A stretch of 64,000 nt of DNA from Candidatus Poribacteria bacterium (GCA_028818695.1 JAPPNK010000029.1:101450-165449), one strand, 5' to 3'. Positions 1 to 9,632 are shown, numbered from the stretch's first letter. Program-made: numbers and translations. Notes: generated by a model from the sequence alone, not told the origin.

Positions 1-280
1 CGTCCGGAGACCACGCTACGGATCTGACCCAATCCGTATGCCCTTCGAGCGTTCGTATTAGGTCGCCTGTCTCAGCGTTCCAGATCCTTACTGTGCCGTC
101 CACGCCGCCGCTGGCAAGCCGGGAGCCGTCCGGAGAATACGCCAGGGAGTAAACGATAAGCGTACGCTCCCCGAGCGTTCGTATCGGTTGCGCCTGGCTG
201 TTTTCAACAACGAGCGTCAGCCCGAAAAGAACTGCTAAAGTCGGCAAAATGCGCGAAAGAAAAGGCCGCCATGTTTTCAT
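1..280 (-). CDS. Secreted WD40 repeat protein, 5' part only
   Basis: The gene runs off the left edge of the window, so only about 93 codons are visible. The start ATG (278-280) has an AGGAG ribosome site about 6 bases upstream. Residues 1-28 look like a signal peptide (MKTW, basic start, hydrophobic LPTLAVLFGLTLVV, then NSQAQ). After it comes a typical beta-propeller blade with SPDGSRLASGG and TVRIWNAETGDLIRTLEGH. It resembles the WD40 genes at 32666-40070 and is likely a periplasmic or exported propeller. It lies downstream of the DUF1501 gene on the same strand. The function is unknown. Confidence 0.85.
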   Translation of the reverse strand, partial: MKTWRPFLSRILPTLAVLFGLTLVVENSQAQPIRTLGERTLIVYSLAYSPDGSRLASGGVDGTVRIWNAETGDLIRTLEGHTDWVRSVAWSPD

Positions 281-363
281 GTGAATCTCCTGATGCTGCG
301 GTCGCGTTGCGATGTCTATCATACCCTAAAGCGTCTGGCGCGTCCACGTCTCGTTCACAGCGC

Positions 364-1779
364 CTAAGCCAAAACGCCCTGGACAACCTCCCCATGAACG
401 TCTGTCAAACGGAAGCGGCGCCCCTGATACTTATGCGTCAAACGCTCATGGTCGATTCCAAGCAGATGCAGCATCGTCGCATGCAGGTCATGCACATGGA
501 CAGGGTCGGACGCGATGTTGTAGCCGAGCTGGTCGGTCTCGCCGTAGACCGTTCCAGGCTTCACGCCGCCGCCCGCCATCCAGACGGTGAAGCAGCGCGG
601 ATGGTGGTCTCTGCCGTAGTTGGAGCGCGTCAGCCGCCCCTGGCAGTAGCTGGTGCGTCCAAACTCGCCGCCCCAGATCACCAGCGTGTCCTCTAACAGC
701 CCGCGCATCTTTAGGTCTTTCACCAGCGCCGCGGACGCCTGATCCGTCTCAAGGCACTGCTGGCGTATCGCGTTCGGCAGGTTTCCGTGCTGATCCCATC
801 CCTTATGGTAGAGCTGAACAAAGCGCACATCGCGCTCCAATAGACGGCGCGCCAGCAAGCAATTCGCGGCGTAGGTTCCAGGATCACGCGCGTCCATCCC
901 ATACATGTCAAACACATGGTCAGGCTCGTTTGAGATGTCCATCGCCTCTGGAACGGAGGTTTGCATGCGGTACGCCATCTCGTATTGAAGCGTCCGGGCG
1001 CGTATCTCTTCGTCCTCCTCGCGCTCATAGGCGATTTCGTTCAGCTCCTTCAAGCCGTCCAGCATCAAGCGGCGGCAATCCTCGGTGACGCCGTCCGGGT
1101 TCGTCAGGTAAAGAACAGGATCTTTCCCTGAACGGAATTGGACGCCCTGATGCTCCGACGGCAGAAAACCGTTGCCCCATAAGCGCGAATAGAGCGGCTG
1201 CCCGCCCTTGTTTTTGCTGACAAGGACGCAAAACGCCGGCAGATTCTCGTTCATGCTTCCCATGCCGTAGCTGATCCATGAGCCGACGCTCGGCCGCCCC
1301 GCGATTTGCGAGCCTGTCTGAAAAAAGGTGATCGCCGGGTCATGGTTGATCGCCTCCGTGTAGAGTGAGCGGATGAAGCACAGTTCGTCCACGATTTCGC
1401 TTGTGTACGGCAGCAGGTCGCTCACCCAGGCGCCCGATTTCCCATGCTGTTTGAACTGAAAGACAGAGCCTGCCAGCGGCAGCGTCGCCTGATGGCCGGA
1501 CATTGCCGTCAAGCGCTGACCCTGACGCACCGAGTCGGGCAGCTCCTGTCCATGCTGGGCGTTCAGCGTCGGCTTGTAGTCGAACAGATCCATATGGGAG
1601 GGACCGCCGCTTTGAAACAGATAGACGACGCGCTTCGCCTTCGGGGCATGGTGCGGCGCCTCCAGCAGTCCCGCCTTCGCTTTTGATCCGCCCATCAGCT
1701 GCGACAAGGCGACCGAGCCGAGGCCGAGACCCATTTTATAGAGAAAAGCGCGGCGCGTGACCGTCATCCTATCGGACAT
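364..1779 (-). CDS. DUF1501 family protein with Tat signal
   Basis: This 471-residue protein starts with a twin-arginine-like signal (TRRAFLYK at residues 8-15, then a hydrophobic stretch), so it is probably exported folded. The body is typical of DUF1501, a family with an alkaline-phosphatase/sulfatase-like fold. Visible landmarks are FQSGGPSHMDLFDYKP near residue 55, WGGEFGRT, and DHHPRCFTVWMAGGGVKPG near the C-terminus. AGGAG precedes the start and overlaps the stop of the upstream PSD1 gene (1789), so the two are translationally linked. DUF1501 and PSD1/DUF1549/DUF1553 genes are commonly paired in planctomycetes and related bacteria. The substrate is not established. Confidence 0.9.
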   Translation of the reverse strand: MSDRMTVTRRAFLYKMGLGLGSVALSQLMGGSKAKAGLLEAPHHAPKAKRVVYLFQSGGPSHMDLFDYKPTLNAQHGQELPDSVRQGQRLTAMSGHQATLPLAGSVFQFKQHGKSGAWVSDLLPYTSEIVDELCFIRSLYTEAINHDPAITFFQTGSQIAGRPSVGSWISYGMGSMNENLPAFCVLVSKNKGGQPLYSRLWGNGFLPSEHQGVQFRSGKDPVLYLTNPDGVTEDCRRLMLDGLKELNEIAYEREEDEEIRARTLQYEMAYRMQTSVPEAMDISNEPDHVFDMYGMDARDPGTYAANCLLARRLLERDVRFVQLYHKGWDQHGNLPNAIRQQCLETDQASAALVKDLKMRGLLEDTLVIWGGEFGRTSYCQGRLTRSNYGRDHHPRCFTVWMAGGGVKPGTVYGETDQLGYNIASDPVHVHDLHATMLHLLGIDHERLTHKYQGRRFRLTDVHGEVVQGVLA

Positions 1780-1788
1780 GAGATGCTC

Positions 1789-4700
1789 CTAACGTTTCGT
1801 CAATGCCTCGTCCGCGTTCAACAGCGCGCTGGCGACCATCGTGGACGCCGCCAGCTCTATCATATCGATATTTGCGTCAAAGGTCGAGTCGCCGACGGAA
1901 AGAAGCGCATACGCCTGCTCAGGATTCTCGTCAAAGAGGCGGAACTGCGCTTCATAAAGCCGCGTCAACGCCTCCATCTCCCTTTGCGTCGGAATGCGGC
2001 TGGTCGCGAGTCGATGGGCGATGCGCAGCTGTTCTGGAACAAGCCCGCCCCCTTCTCGTATGCTGCGTTCGGCGAGGGCGCGCGCCGCTTCCATAAACTG
2101 CGTTCCGTTCATGAGCAGCAGCGCCTGCGTCGGCGTATTCGTGACGCGCCGTTTTGCCGTACACACCTCGCGCGTTTCGGCGTCCAAGATCAACATTGCG
2201 GGCGGCGGAGAGGTGCGCTTCCAGTAGGTGTAGAGGCTGCGGCGGTATAAACCAATGCCTGTATCGCGTCGATAGGTTCCGCCGGACTTTTCGCGCCACA
2301 AGCCGTCCGGCTGGTACGGTTTTGCGTGTCCGCTGCCGACGCCTCCCGACAGGAGGCCGGACGCCATGAGCGCGCTGTCCCGTATCATTTCGGCGGAGAG
2401 GCGCATGCGCGGACCGCGGCTCAAGAGGCGGTTCCTCGGATCAACGCGCTGCGAGTCGGCGCCGCCAACCGAATCTTGGCGGTATGCGGCAGACATGAGG
2501 ATGAGCTTGATCATGCCCTTCTGATCCCATCCCGATTCGATCAAGCGCAGAGCGAGCCAGTCGAGCAGTTCAGGGTGCGACGGCGGGTCGCCTTGGCTGC
2601 CGAAATCCTCCGGCGTCGACACAAAGCCTGTGCCAAAAAGCCATTGCCAATAGCGATTCGCCGCGACGCGCGCCGTCAGCGGATGGCGTTCATCGACTGA
2701 CCAAAGCGCCAGGCCGAGGCGGTTGCGGGGGAGATCGTCTGAAAACGAGTAAATGGATGCCGGGGCGTTTGGATACACCTGTTCGCCGGGGGAATCGTAG
2801 GCGCCGCGCTCTAGTATGAAGGTTGGGCGGCGTTCAGGCATCTCCTTCATGGTCATGATTTCGCGGATGCCGTTCTCCATCGAGTCGCGCTTCGCCCTTG
2901 CCTCGTTTCGAAGGGCGCGCGCTTCAGCTGCGGCTTCGTCAACGGCGGAGATGTAGTACTCGAACAGCGCCTCGTCCGGCGCGTCGTTCACAGGCTCATA
3001 GAGCCGGCGCGCCTCCAACGGGGAGAGGTCGCGGTTGAAGACGCGAATCTCATCCACCTGCCCGTCTTTGAAACCCTTGTCCCGAAAACGCTCTCCAATC
3101 GCCAGAGACATTCCGCCGCCGTAAGAGATGTCCTTATAGAGATGGTCGCGGACAACCTCCGCCGGCGCCGCCTCGCCGTTCACATAAAGACGCAGCCCGT
3201 CCGCGCGGCTTGAGCCGTCGTAGGACATCGTTACATGCGTCCACTCGTTGATGGGAAGCGGGTTTAGCGAGAGTATGCGGATTGCGTTGCCCGGCCAAAA
3301 ATGAATCAGCGAGGCGCTGAGACGCCCATTTTCTAAAAGCAGCTGATAGCCTCGGCTGCCGGCGTCTGTCCAGGCGCGGGAGACATGGAAAAGAACGGCG
3401 CGCTCATGCAGGCGGGACGGACGAACCCAGAGAGAAACGGAGAACGGCTGCGAGCGGTTGAAGCTGCCGACGCCGCTCAATGTTAAAGCGCTGTCGCCGG
3501 TCAACTGGACAGCTCCGCCGCTGCGGCCCTCGACAGCCGTATTGCCTCCGCCGATGGAAGCGGGTTTTTCGGCGTCCGACTCATTCGGCGTTTTGCCGCC
3601 GTCTATAGCGTCAAGCGGGTAATGTCCGACCAGCCCCTTCATTTGCGGTAAGACGTCCAGCTCTCCGTTCCAGCTCTCCCGCCAGGCTTCAAACGCCTCC
3701 CGCCGCGTCTCGATGAGCTGCGCATACGCGGTCTCCGCCTCTGTGGCAGCCTGACGAAGCTGGGCAAGCTCCGCCTCTGTCTTTTCGTTTGTTAAAAGGA
3801 GAGTCGGCGTCGGCGTCGCGTTCGTGAAGTGGGAATAGAGACCGCTTTCGTCGATGTTGTTGAAAAAGGCGAACAGCTCATAGTAGTTCTTCTGGGAAAC
3901 AGGGTCGTATTTATGGTCATGGCAGCGGGCGCATTGGAAGGTCATCCCCAGAAACGCTGTGCCGAAGGTGTCGACGCGGTCGGCGACATACTCGGCGCGA
4001 AACTCCTCCTCAACGCTGCCCCCCTCGTTCGTCTGGCGGTGGTTCCGATTGAAGGCGGTTGCCAGGCGCTGTTCAAAGGTCGCCTCCGGCAAGAGGTCTC
4101 CCGCCAGCTGCCACACCAAGAAGTCGTCGTATGGGAGGTTTTCGTTGAACGCGCGTATCGCCCAGTCGCGCCATGGGGACATATCCCTGTAAACGTCAGA
4201 CTGGTAGCCGTACGTGTCGGCATACCGCGCCAGGTCAAGCCATTCTGCCGCCATGCGCTCTCCAAAATGGAGAGACGACAGGAGTCGGTCGACCGACCGC
4301 TCATACGCTTCAGGCGATTCGTCCAGCAAAAAGGCGTCCATCTCCTTTAGAGACGGCGGCAAGCCTGTCAGATCGAACGACAGACGGCGCATCAGACGCT
4401 CCTTGCCCGCTTCAGGCGACGGAGACAGCCCGTCCTCTTCAAGACGGCGCAGGATAAAGCGGTCGATCTCGTTTCTCACCCATGCCTCGTTCTGGACGGC
4501 GGGCGGCTCAATCTGCTTCGGCGGAACGAACGCCCAGTGCGTTTCAAAGACGGCTCCCTGCTCAATCCATCTCTTTAATAGGGCGATCTCCTCGCCGCTC
4601 AACATGCGCTTTGAATGGACAGGCGGCATTCGGAACGAGTCGTCTGGAGAGGCGATGCGTTGATACAGGGCGCTCTCCGTCGGCTTGCCGGGGGTTGTCA

Positions 4701-4920
4701 CGCGCTCTACGCCCTCCCGCCTGTCCAGGCGCAGGTTTGCTTTGCGCTGACCGCTGTCAGGACCATGGCACGCAAAGCACTTGTCCGACAAGACGGGGCG
4801 TATCTGTGTGTTGAACTGAACCGTCGCCTCGCCCTTCGCCTCCGCCGCTGCGGTAAAACATGCGGCGCCGGCGACGCATAAAACGGCGACAAAAGCGAAC
4901 GTTTCGCATCGACTCTTCAT
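1789..4920 (-). CDS. PSD1 cytochrome, DUF1549, LamG-like and DUF1553 protein
   Basis: A large exported protein of 1043 residues. It has a signal peptide of about 27 residues, then a planctomycete-type cytochrome c motif CFACHG (C48, C51, H52), DUF1549 (about 140-345, including CARCHDHKYDP at 330-340), a concanavalin/LamG-like beta domain (about 450-610, with FSVSLWVRP and VDEIRVFNRDLSPLEARRLYE), and DUF1553 (about 720-1000, with HPLTARVAANRYWQWLFG). The LamG-like insert suggests binding of a polymer or glycan. Its ATG overlaps the stop of the upstream gene (ATGA at 4917-4920). Together with the DUF1501 protein and the upstream cytochrome it probably forms a periplasmic redox or degradation system. 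This is family inference only. Confidence 0.92.
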   Translation of the reverse strand: MKSRCETFAFVAVLCVAGAACFTAAAEAKGEATVQFNTQIRPVLSDKCFACHGPDSGQRKANLRLDRREGVERVTTPGKPTESALYQRIASPDDSFRMPPVHSKRMLSGEEIALLKRWIEQGAVFETHWAFVPPKQIEPPAVQNEAWVRNEIDRFILRRLEEDGLSPSPEAGKERLMRRLSFDLTGLPPSLKEMDAFLLDESPEAYERSVDRLLSSLHFGERMAAEWLDLARYADTYGYQSDVYRDMSPWRDWAIRAFNENLPYDDFLVWQLAGDLLPEATFEQRLATAFNRNHRQTNEGGSVEEEFRAEYVADRVDTFGTAFLGMTFQCARCHDHKYDPVSQKNYYELFAFFNNIDESGLYSHFTNATPTPTLLLTNEKTEAELAQLRQAATEAETAYAQLIETRREAFEAWRESWNGELDVLPQMKGLVGHYPLDAIDGGKTPNESDAEKPASIGGGNTAVEGRSGGAVQLTGDSALTLSGVGSFNRSQPFSVSLWVRPSRLHERAVLFHVSRAWTDAGSRGYQLLLENGRLSASLIHFWPGNAIRILSLNPLPINEWTHVTMSYDGSSRADGLRLYVNGEAAPAEVVRDHLYKDISYGGGMSLAIGERFRDKGFKDGQVDEIRVFNRDLSPLEARRLYEPVNDAPDEALFEYYISAVDEAAAEARALRNEARAKRDSMENGIREIMTMKEMPERRPTFILERGAYDSPGEQVYPNAPASIYSFSDDLPRNRLGLALWSVDERHPLTARVAANRYWQWLFGTGFVSTPEDFGSQGDPPSHPELLDWLALRLIESGWDQKGMIKLILMSAAYRQDSVGGADSQRVDPRNRLLSRGPRMRLSAEMIRDSALMASGLLSGGVGSGHAKPYQPDGLWREKSGGTYRRDTGIGLYRRSLYTYWKRTSPPPAMLILDAETREVCTAKRRVTNTPTQALLLMNGTQFMEAARALAERSIREGGGLVPEQLRIAHRLATSRIPTQREMEALTRLYEAQFRLFDENPEQAYALLSVGDSTFDANIDMIELAASTMVASALLNADEALTKR

Positions 4921-6137
4921 TCAGACGCCTCCATCTGCGCGGAGGAAAGGGCAACCCATCCCGCCTCCGTCTTTATGTACACTTCAACCAAACGCCCTGA
5001 CGATGTTTCGACCGGGTCGGTTCCTTTGAACGAGGAGAAATAGTAGTCGGCATAGACGGCCGCCGTGTTGCCTGCGATCTGTACCGCGCGGGGAAAGAGT
5101 TGTAAGACGGGATAGGTTCTGCCCTGCGTTTCTTCGGTCAGCGTCGTTTTCCAATCGTCAAACGATATGAAGCCGACCTGACCTGGCAGGACGCCCGACC
5201 AGCGCGGATGAAACCAGGCGCGGGCGTCTTCAAATTTGCGGGTGCGGCGCGTTCCCCATATCTGCAGGGCGCGGCGCCATACCTGTATCTGCTCCGCGCT
5301 CCAGGCGACGGCATGCGGCGGACGTTTCAATGAGGCGTCCAGGACCGCCATGTCGGGGCGCATTTGACGCAGGCGGTTGACGCCTTCTTCAGTGACGCGC
5401 GTGTCGGACAGATACACCCTGTCTAAATTTGGGAGTGTTCCGAGCGCGTCTAGTACTTCGTCGCCGCATTGCGCGCCGTATAAGTTGAGAGTCTCAAGCG
5501 TTGTCAGCTGCGCCAGCCAGAGCGGGTCGACATGCGGCGCGCGGGATAGATTGAGCCTGCGCAAGTTGACGCTTTCGGTTAAAGCAGCGCCGACGCTTTC
5601 AGGCGCTTCCGCGCCCGACAGGTCCAGCTCATATACCCAAGGGGCGATTTGGCGAAAACTTTCCAGGGGAAGCTGTCTGTCCGAGACATCGACCGTCAGC
5701 CAATGCGTTTCTTGCGACACGCGCGACACATACGCCCCCGCTTCTTTCAGCGCAAGGACGGCCGCGGCGTCCGCCGGCGTTTCGGGGCTTGGCGGCAGCT
5801 GTTTCGCCTCTTTTGGGGTTAAATTGTCTGCCGCCGTTTTCGAAAGGGAAGCCGCCCATGCGCGGACGGTTTCTATGTCGGCCGCGGTTGGGCGCCGCTT
5901 GACGCTCGCTGGGGGCATCGCTTTCGGGTCGCCGGCTGGGAGCGTCATGCGGCGCAGAATCTCGGCAGAGGCAGATTCCGCCGCCTCCGCTGAATCTAAA
6001 CGCAGAGAGCTTGGGGCGTCTTCTCCCGTATGACACGAGGCGCAGTACCGGGAGAACACCGCCTCGACAGGCGATTCTTCAGCCGAAGCGAAAACGCAGA
6101 ACGCCGCCAAAAGAAAACAGAGCCGCTCAATCCGCAA
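4917..6137 (-). CDS. Single-heme cytochrome with leucine-rich repeats
   Basis: A 406-residue exported protein. A short signal peptide ends at about residue 19. YCASCH (C32, C35, H36) is a c-type heme site followed by the planctomycete pattern of PSSLRLDS. Residues of about 150-270 carry leucine-rich repeats (for example LRRLNLSRAP, LETLNLYGAQCGDEVL, LDRVYLSDTRVTEEGV). Residues of about 280-400 look like a small alpha+beta SnoaL/DUF4440-type domain (WRRALQIWGTRR, then WFHPRWSG and VYADYYFSSF). The gene overlaps its upstream neighbour by 11 bases and the downstream PSD1 gene by ATGA, so the four genes 6573-364 are likely one operon. Confidence 0.85.
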   Translation of the reverse strand: MRIERLCFLLAAFCVFASAEESPVEAVFSRYCASCHTGEDAPSSLRLDSAEAAESASAEILRRMTLPAGDPKAMPPASVKRRPTAADIETVRAWAASLSKTAADNLTPKEAKQLPPSPETPADAAAVLALKEAGAYVSRVSQETHWLTVDVSDRQLPLESFRQIAPWVYELDLSGAEAPESVGAALTESVNLRRLNLSRAPHVDPLWLAQLTTLETLNLYGAQCGDEVLDALGTLPNLDRVYLSDTRVTEEGVNRLRQMRPDMAVLDASLKRPPHAVAWSAEQIQVWRRALQIWGTRRTRKFEDARAWFHPRWSGVLPGQVGFISFDDWKTTLTEETQGRTYPVLQLFPRAVQIAGNTAAVYADYYFSSFKGTDPVETSSGRLVEVYIKTEAGWVALSSAQMEASE

Positions 6138-6573
6138 TGACGTTCTGATGAAACTCCGTCCAATCGTCCAGATTATTCAAGTTCACGGCGTCCAGGATGG
6201 AGCCGTCGTCCTCAATGCCAGCCGCGTCTAGAATGGCTTTGCGCGTTTCGTCCGCGTGGTTGTAACCGCGTATGGCTGCGTTCAAGGCGTCGATCTTTTC
6301 AGCGTCAAGGCAGCCGCTGCCGGCGTTCTCCTTGACCCAGGCTTCAAACTGCGCATACGACGGACGCTCTTCTTTCACAAACGCGATCGCCGCCTCCCTG
6401 TCAAGACCGAGGCCGTCCAGGACCATCTGGTCAAAACCGCCTCCGCATAGGTCCCATTCCTCATGGAGTTGATCTGTCGTTCCCAGAGTCAGCTTGTGCC
6501 ACAGCCTTGGGAGGTGGATCACGCCGAGGGGGCCGGCGAGTTCGGAACTTACCAACGGGATGTAGGCTCCCAT
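6127..6573 (-). CDS. DUF5069-like protein
   Basis: I place the start at the ATG of MGAYIPLVSSELAGPLG, giving 148 residues. An open frame extends upstream to 6822 but it crosses the divergent promoter region and has no family-like content. The sequence has the DUF5069 look: LPRLWHKLTL near the start, then LHEEWDLCGGGFDQMVLDGLGL, then RPSYAQFEAWVKENAG. No catalytic function is known to me for this family. It is the first gene of the cytochrome/PSD1/DUF1501 run and is divergent from the Wzi-like gene. It has no signal peptide, so it is probably cytoplasmic. Confidence 0.65.
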   Translation of the reverse strand: MGAYIPLVSSELAGPLGVIHLPRLWHKLTLGTTDQLHEEWDLCGGGFDQMVLDGLGLDREAAIAFVKEERPSYAQFEAWVKENAGSGCLDAEKIDALNAAIRGYNHADETRKAILDAAGIEDDGSILDAVNLNNLDDWTEFHQNVIAD

Positions 6574-6727
6574 GATTGCCCTTTCCGTTTGAATTGGTTT
6601 TGTTCGGGCATGGTAATCTATCTCGTTTATGAACGCAACCGAGATTGCTGACCGAATGCGCTTATAGACGACGGCATTCATTTTACAAAAGCATTCCCTC
6701 GTGTAAGCGGAAAAACGGCGCATGACA

Positions 6728-6733
6728 TATAAT
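6728..6733 (+). promoter_or_regulatory. -10 box of the Wzi-like gene, possibly leaderless
   Basis: A perfect TATAAT lies only 6 bases before the ATG at 6740. Transcription would start at or within a base or so of the start codon. There is no Shine-Dalgarno sequence and no clear -35 box. This fits a leaderless mRNA but is inferred from sequence alone. Confidence 0.5.
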
Positions 6734-6739
6734 GCCACT

Positions 6740-8230
6740 ATGAAACGCGCCTCCGCCTTCAGCATAACCTGCCTGCTGTTCGCCGCCTTGACGCATGCCG
6801 CAGCGCAAACCCCCGCCCCCAACGGCGTTCTAAGCCCTGTATGGAGCGAGGCGTTCCGCTACCTAGCCGAAAAAAACGAAACGCCCGATTTTCATCTGAA
6901 CGTCCAGCCCTACAACATCCAAGAGGCGGAAGCGGTCCTGCTCAACATCCGCCGCAGCGACGCCGACCCCTTAGACCGCCGCCTAGCCCGGCAACTGCTA
7001 GACGACCTGCCCAATTCCAGCCCTGGAGCGACGCTCAATGCCCGCGCGGGAATCTCCCAAAACGCGCTGCCGTATCTGAACGGCGCCTTTCATCTGCTTC
7101 ACCCGAAGGGGGCGGAGTTGATCCTTGAAACGCGCGTCTTCCCCGCCGGCGACCGAAAAGACCCCCTGCCCGGCGCCTCAACCGCCCAGTTCCGAACGCG
7201 CCCATGGAACCCGTTCGACGCCTTCCCCGACGACGGCTACTCGGCCGATTTCACCCGCGCCGCCCTCTCCGCCCATATTTCAGGCATCAACATCAGCCTC
7301 GGACGCATGCCGTTTCGCTGGGGTCCAGGCATGCGCGCCGCTCTTCTTCTCTCCGACGACAGCCCCAGCCTAGACGGCATTTTCATCAACGGCGCATTCG
7401 GACAAATCAAGGGCTGCGCCGTCTTCGCCTATCTGAACCGCATATGGAGCGGAGCCGGGACGGAGCGTTATCTTGCCAGACGATACATCTCCGCCCGGCG
7501 CCTCAACTGGAAACCGTCCCCGTCGCTAGAGATCGGCCTGTCGGACGCCGTTGTGTACGGCGGAGACCTGCGCGCCCCCGAAATCCATTACCTGAACCCG
7601 ATCTTGCCGCTCTACGCAAGCCAGTTCAACGCCGCAAAGGACGCCTCGCATGCCGATCTGGACGACAACGTCATGGCGTCTCTGGATGTCCAATGGAAGC
7701 CTGCAAAACGCCATGCGCTCCACGCTGAAATCTTGATAGACGACCTGCGCTACGATCCGAAATCGAACGATCCGCAAGCGCTCGCATGGCTCGTTGGATG
7801 GCGGCGCGCCGCCCAGAACGACGCGGGCGAATGGAGCCTAGAGTATAGCCGCGTCCGCCGCTTCACATACACGCATCTAAAACAGGAGAACCGATACACC
7901 CATTACAGCCGCTCGCTAGGGCATTTTTTAGGCAACGACGCCGACCTGCTGCATGCCTCCTACGCGCGCTTTCTGTCGCCGAACATACGCGCCTCTTTTG
8001 CGGTTGAACAGCGGAGAAAAGGCGACTCGACCGTCAACGACCGATACCGCGGCGAGACGGACATTTCTTTTTTAAAAGGAACGGCTAAAACGACCCGCGC
8101 CGCAGAGCTGCGCGTATGGGCGCGGCGTCAAAACTGGCTTGCGCGGTGCGGGTTATCGGTTCAGTTCACGCGCGGACAGACGCGGCCTTCGATAGAATGG
8201 ACAGGCTCCATTGAGCGCGCCTTTCGGTGA
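6740..8230 (+). CDS. Wzi-like outer-membrane beta-barrel protein
   Basis: A 496-residue protein with a signal peptide (MKRASAFSITCLLFAALTHA, cleavage near AAA-QTP). The rest is rich in alternating beta strands. It carries patterns of the capsule-assembly Wzi family: a RWGPG motif (MPFRWGPGMRAALLLSDDSP), LNRIWSGAG, a VVYGGDL turn, a YLNP segment (IHYLNPILPLYASQFN) and an acidic ILIDDLRYD segment. Wzi proteins sit in the outer membrane and bind capsular polysaccharide. Here no capsule genes are adjacent, so the ligand is unknown. I chose the second in-frame ATG because the signal peptide begins there and it sits just after the TATAAT box. Confidence 0.7.
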   Translation: MKRASAFSITCLLFAALTHAAAQTPAPNGVLSPVWSEAFRYLAEKNETPDFHLNVQPYNIQEAEAVLLNIRRSDADPLDRRLARQLLDDLPNSSPGATLNARAGISQNALPYLNGAFHLLHPKGAELILETRVFPAGDRKDPLPGASTAQFRTRPWNPFDAFPDDGYSADFTRAALSAHISGINISLGRMPFRWGPGMRAALLLSDDSPSLDGIFINGAFGQIKGCAVFAYLNRIWSGAGTERYLARRYISARRLNWKPSPSLEIGLSDAVVYGGDLRAPEIHYLNPILPLYASQFNAAKDASHADLDDNVMASLDVQWKPAKRHALHAEILIDDLRYDPKSNDPQALAWLVGWRRAAQNDAGEWSLEYSRVRRFTYTHLKQENRYTHYSRSLGHFLGNDADLLHASYARFLSPNIRASFAVEQRRKGDSTVNDRYRGETDISFLKGTAKTTRAAELRVWARRQNWLARCGLSVQFTRGQTRPSIEWTGSIERAFR

Positions 8231-8255
8231 ATGCGCAGGAAATTGCCGGCGCAGA

Positions 8256-9632
8256 CTAGAACATCCGAGACAGCGCTTCCCGCAGGTTGGCGACGCCGAC
8301 AAATTCCAAGCTGGGCGGAACGACGGCGCCCTCTGCCATGCGTTTGGAGGCGACGACCCGCTTGAATCCAAGCCGCGCCGCCTCCGCGAAACGTTGAGAC
8401 GCCCGACCGACGGCTCGAATCTCCCCGCCGAGGCCCGCTTCTCCGATAAACGCCGTATCAGACGGAACGGGCTTGCCGAGACAGCTGGACGCGAGAGCCA
8501 TCAGCGCCGCCAGGTCCGCCCCAGGCTCGTTGACGCGCAGACCGCCCGTGACATTCACAAACACATTCGAGTTGTGAATCGGAATGCCGCCCCGCTTTTC
8601 AAGGATGGCGATCAGAAGCGAGACGCGGTCTTTGTTGATGCCGCCGGCGACCCGAAACGGCGCGTAGTTCCCATGGTTGCGCCGAACGGCGAGCGCCTGC
8701 GCCTCAAGAAAAATGGGGCGCGAGCCGTTCATGACGCACGCGACAGCGGAGCCTTCCGCCCCTTCGCTCCGCTGACTCATAAACAGCGCGGACGGATTCT
8801 CAACAGGAAACAGCCCGTCCGCCCTCATCTCAAAGACGCCGATCTCGTTCGTCGACCCAAATCGGTTTTTGACAGCGCGGACGATGCGGTAGGCGTCGTC
8901 GTTTTCGCCCTCAAAGTAGAGCGCGGCGTCCACCATATGCTCCAGCATCTTCGGGCCGGCGAAGGCTCCCTCTTTTGTAACATGCCCCGTCATCAGAAGA
9001 GCAGTTGCGGCGCTCTTGGCATGGCGCAAAAAGGCGGACGCGCTCTCCCGCGCCTGCGTCACGCTTCCCGGCGCCGACTCGAACGCCGAACGCGCCGCTG
9101 TCTGTATCGAATCCACAACGAGCGCGGCGGGGTTCATCTGATCTGCCTGATGCAAGATCGCGTCCACATCCGTTTCAGCCAGCAGATAAAGCCGCTTCGA
9201 TTGAAGCCCAATGCGGTCGGCGCGCCGTTTCAGCTGGGCGACCGACTCCTCGCCTGATGTGTAAAGAACCGCCCCTGTCGAATCGGCCAGGGCGGACGCC
9301 GCCTGCATGAGCAGCGTCGACTTGCCGACGCCGGGTTCCCCTCCAATCAGAACGCCTGAACCCGGCACGAGGCCGCCCCCTAGAACGCGGTCAAACTCGC
9401 CGATTCCTGTCAGCAACCTCTGCTCCGATTCGGTCGGCGCCTCCAAAAGAGGAATTGGCTTGGACGCCGACCGCGCCGAAGCCTGCCCCCTGGCGGACGA
9501 GCCGCTTGACGCCGCCGCAACCGCTTCTTCCTCATATGAATTCCACGCTTGACAGACTGGGCAGCGACCCATCTCTTTGAGAGAGGTTTTCCCGCACTCT
9601 TGACACACATAATGCGTTTTCAGCTTTTTCAT
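8256..9632 (-). CDS. radA: DNA repair protein RadA (Sms)
   Basis: A full-length 458-residue RadA. The order is an N-terminal four-cysteine zinc finger (C10, C13, C24, C27), a RecA-like ATPase with Walker A GEPGVGKS at 98-105, the RadA signature KNRFG at 255-259, and a Lon-protease-like C-terminal domain. RadA is a helicase that helps branch migration during recombination. It is the last gene of a minus-strand run that begins at rpsF and includes dnaB. It converges with the Wzi-like gene with only about 25 bases between them. Confidence 0.97.
   Translation of the reverse strand: MKKLKTHYVCQECGKTSLKEMGRCPVCQAWNSYEEEAVAAASSGSSARGQASARSASKPIPLLEAPTESEQRLLTGIGEFDRVLGGGLVPGSGVLIGGEPGVGKSTLLMQAASALADSTGAVLYTSGEESVAQLKRRADRIGLQSKRLYLLAETDVDAILHQADQMNPAALVVDSIQTAARSAFESAPGSVTQARESASAFLRHAKSAATALLMTGHVTKEGAFAGPKMLEHMVDAALYFEGENDDAYRIVRAVKNRFGSTNEIGVFEMRADGLFPVENPSALFMSQRSEGAEGSAVACVMNGSRPIFLEAQALAVRRNHGNYAPFRVAGGINKDRVSLLIAILEKRGGIPIHNSNVFVNVTGGLRVNEPGADLAALMALASSCLGKPVPSDTAFIGEAGLGGEIRAVGRASQRFAEAARLGFKRVVASKRMAEGAVVPPSLEFVGVANLREALSRMF

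Noticed and set aside
6574-6822. N-terminal extension of the DUF5069 gene
   Set aside because: It crosses the divergent promoter region and lacks family-like sequence. A better start is 6573.
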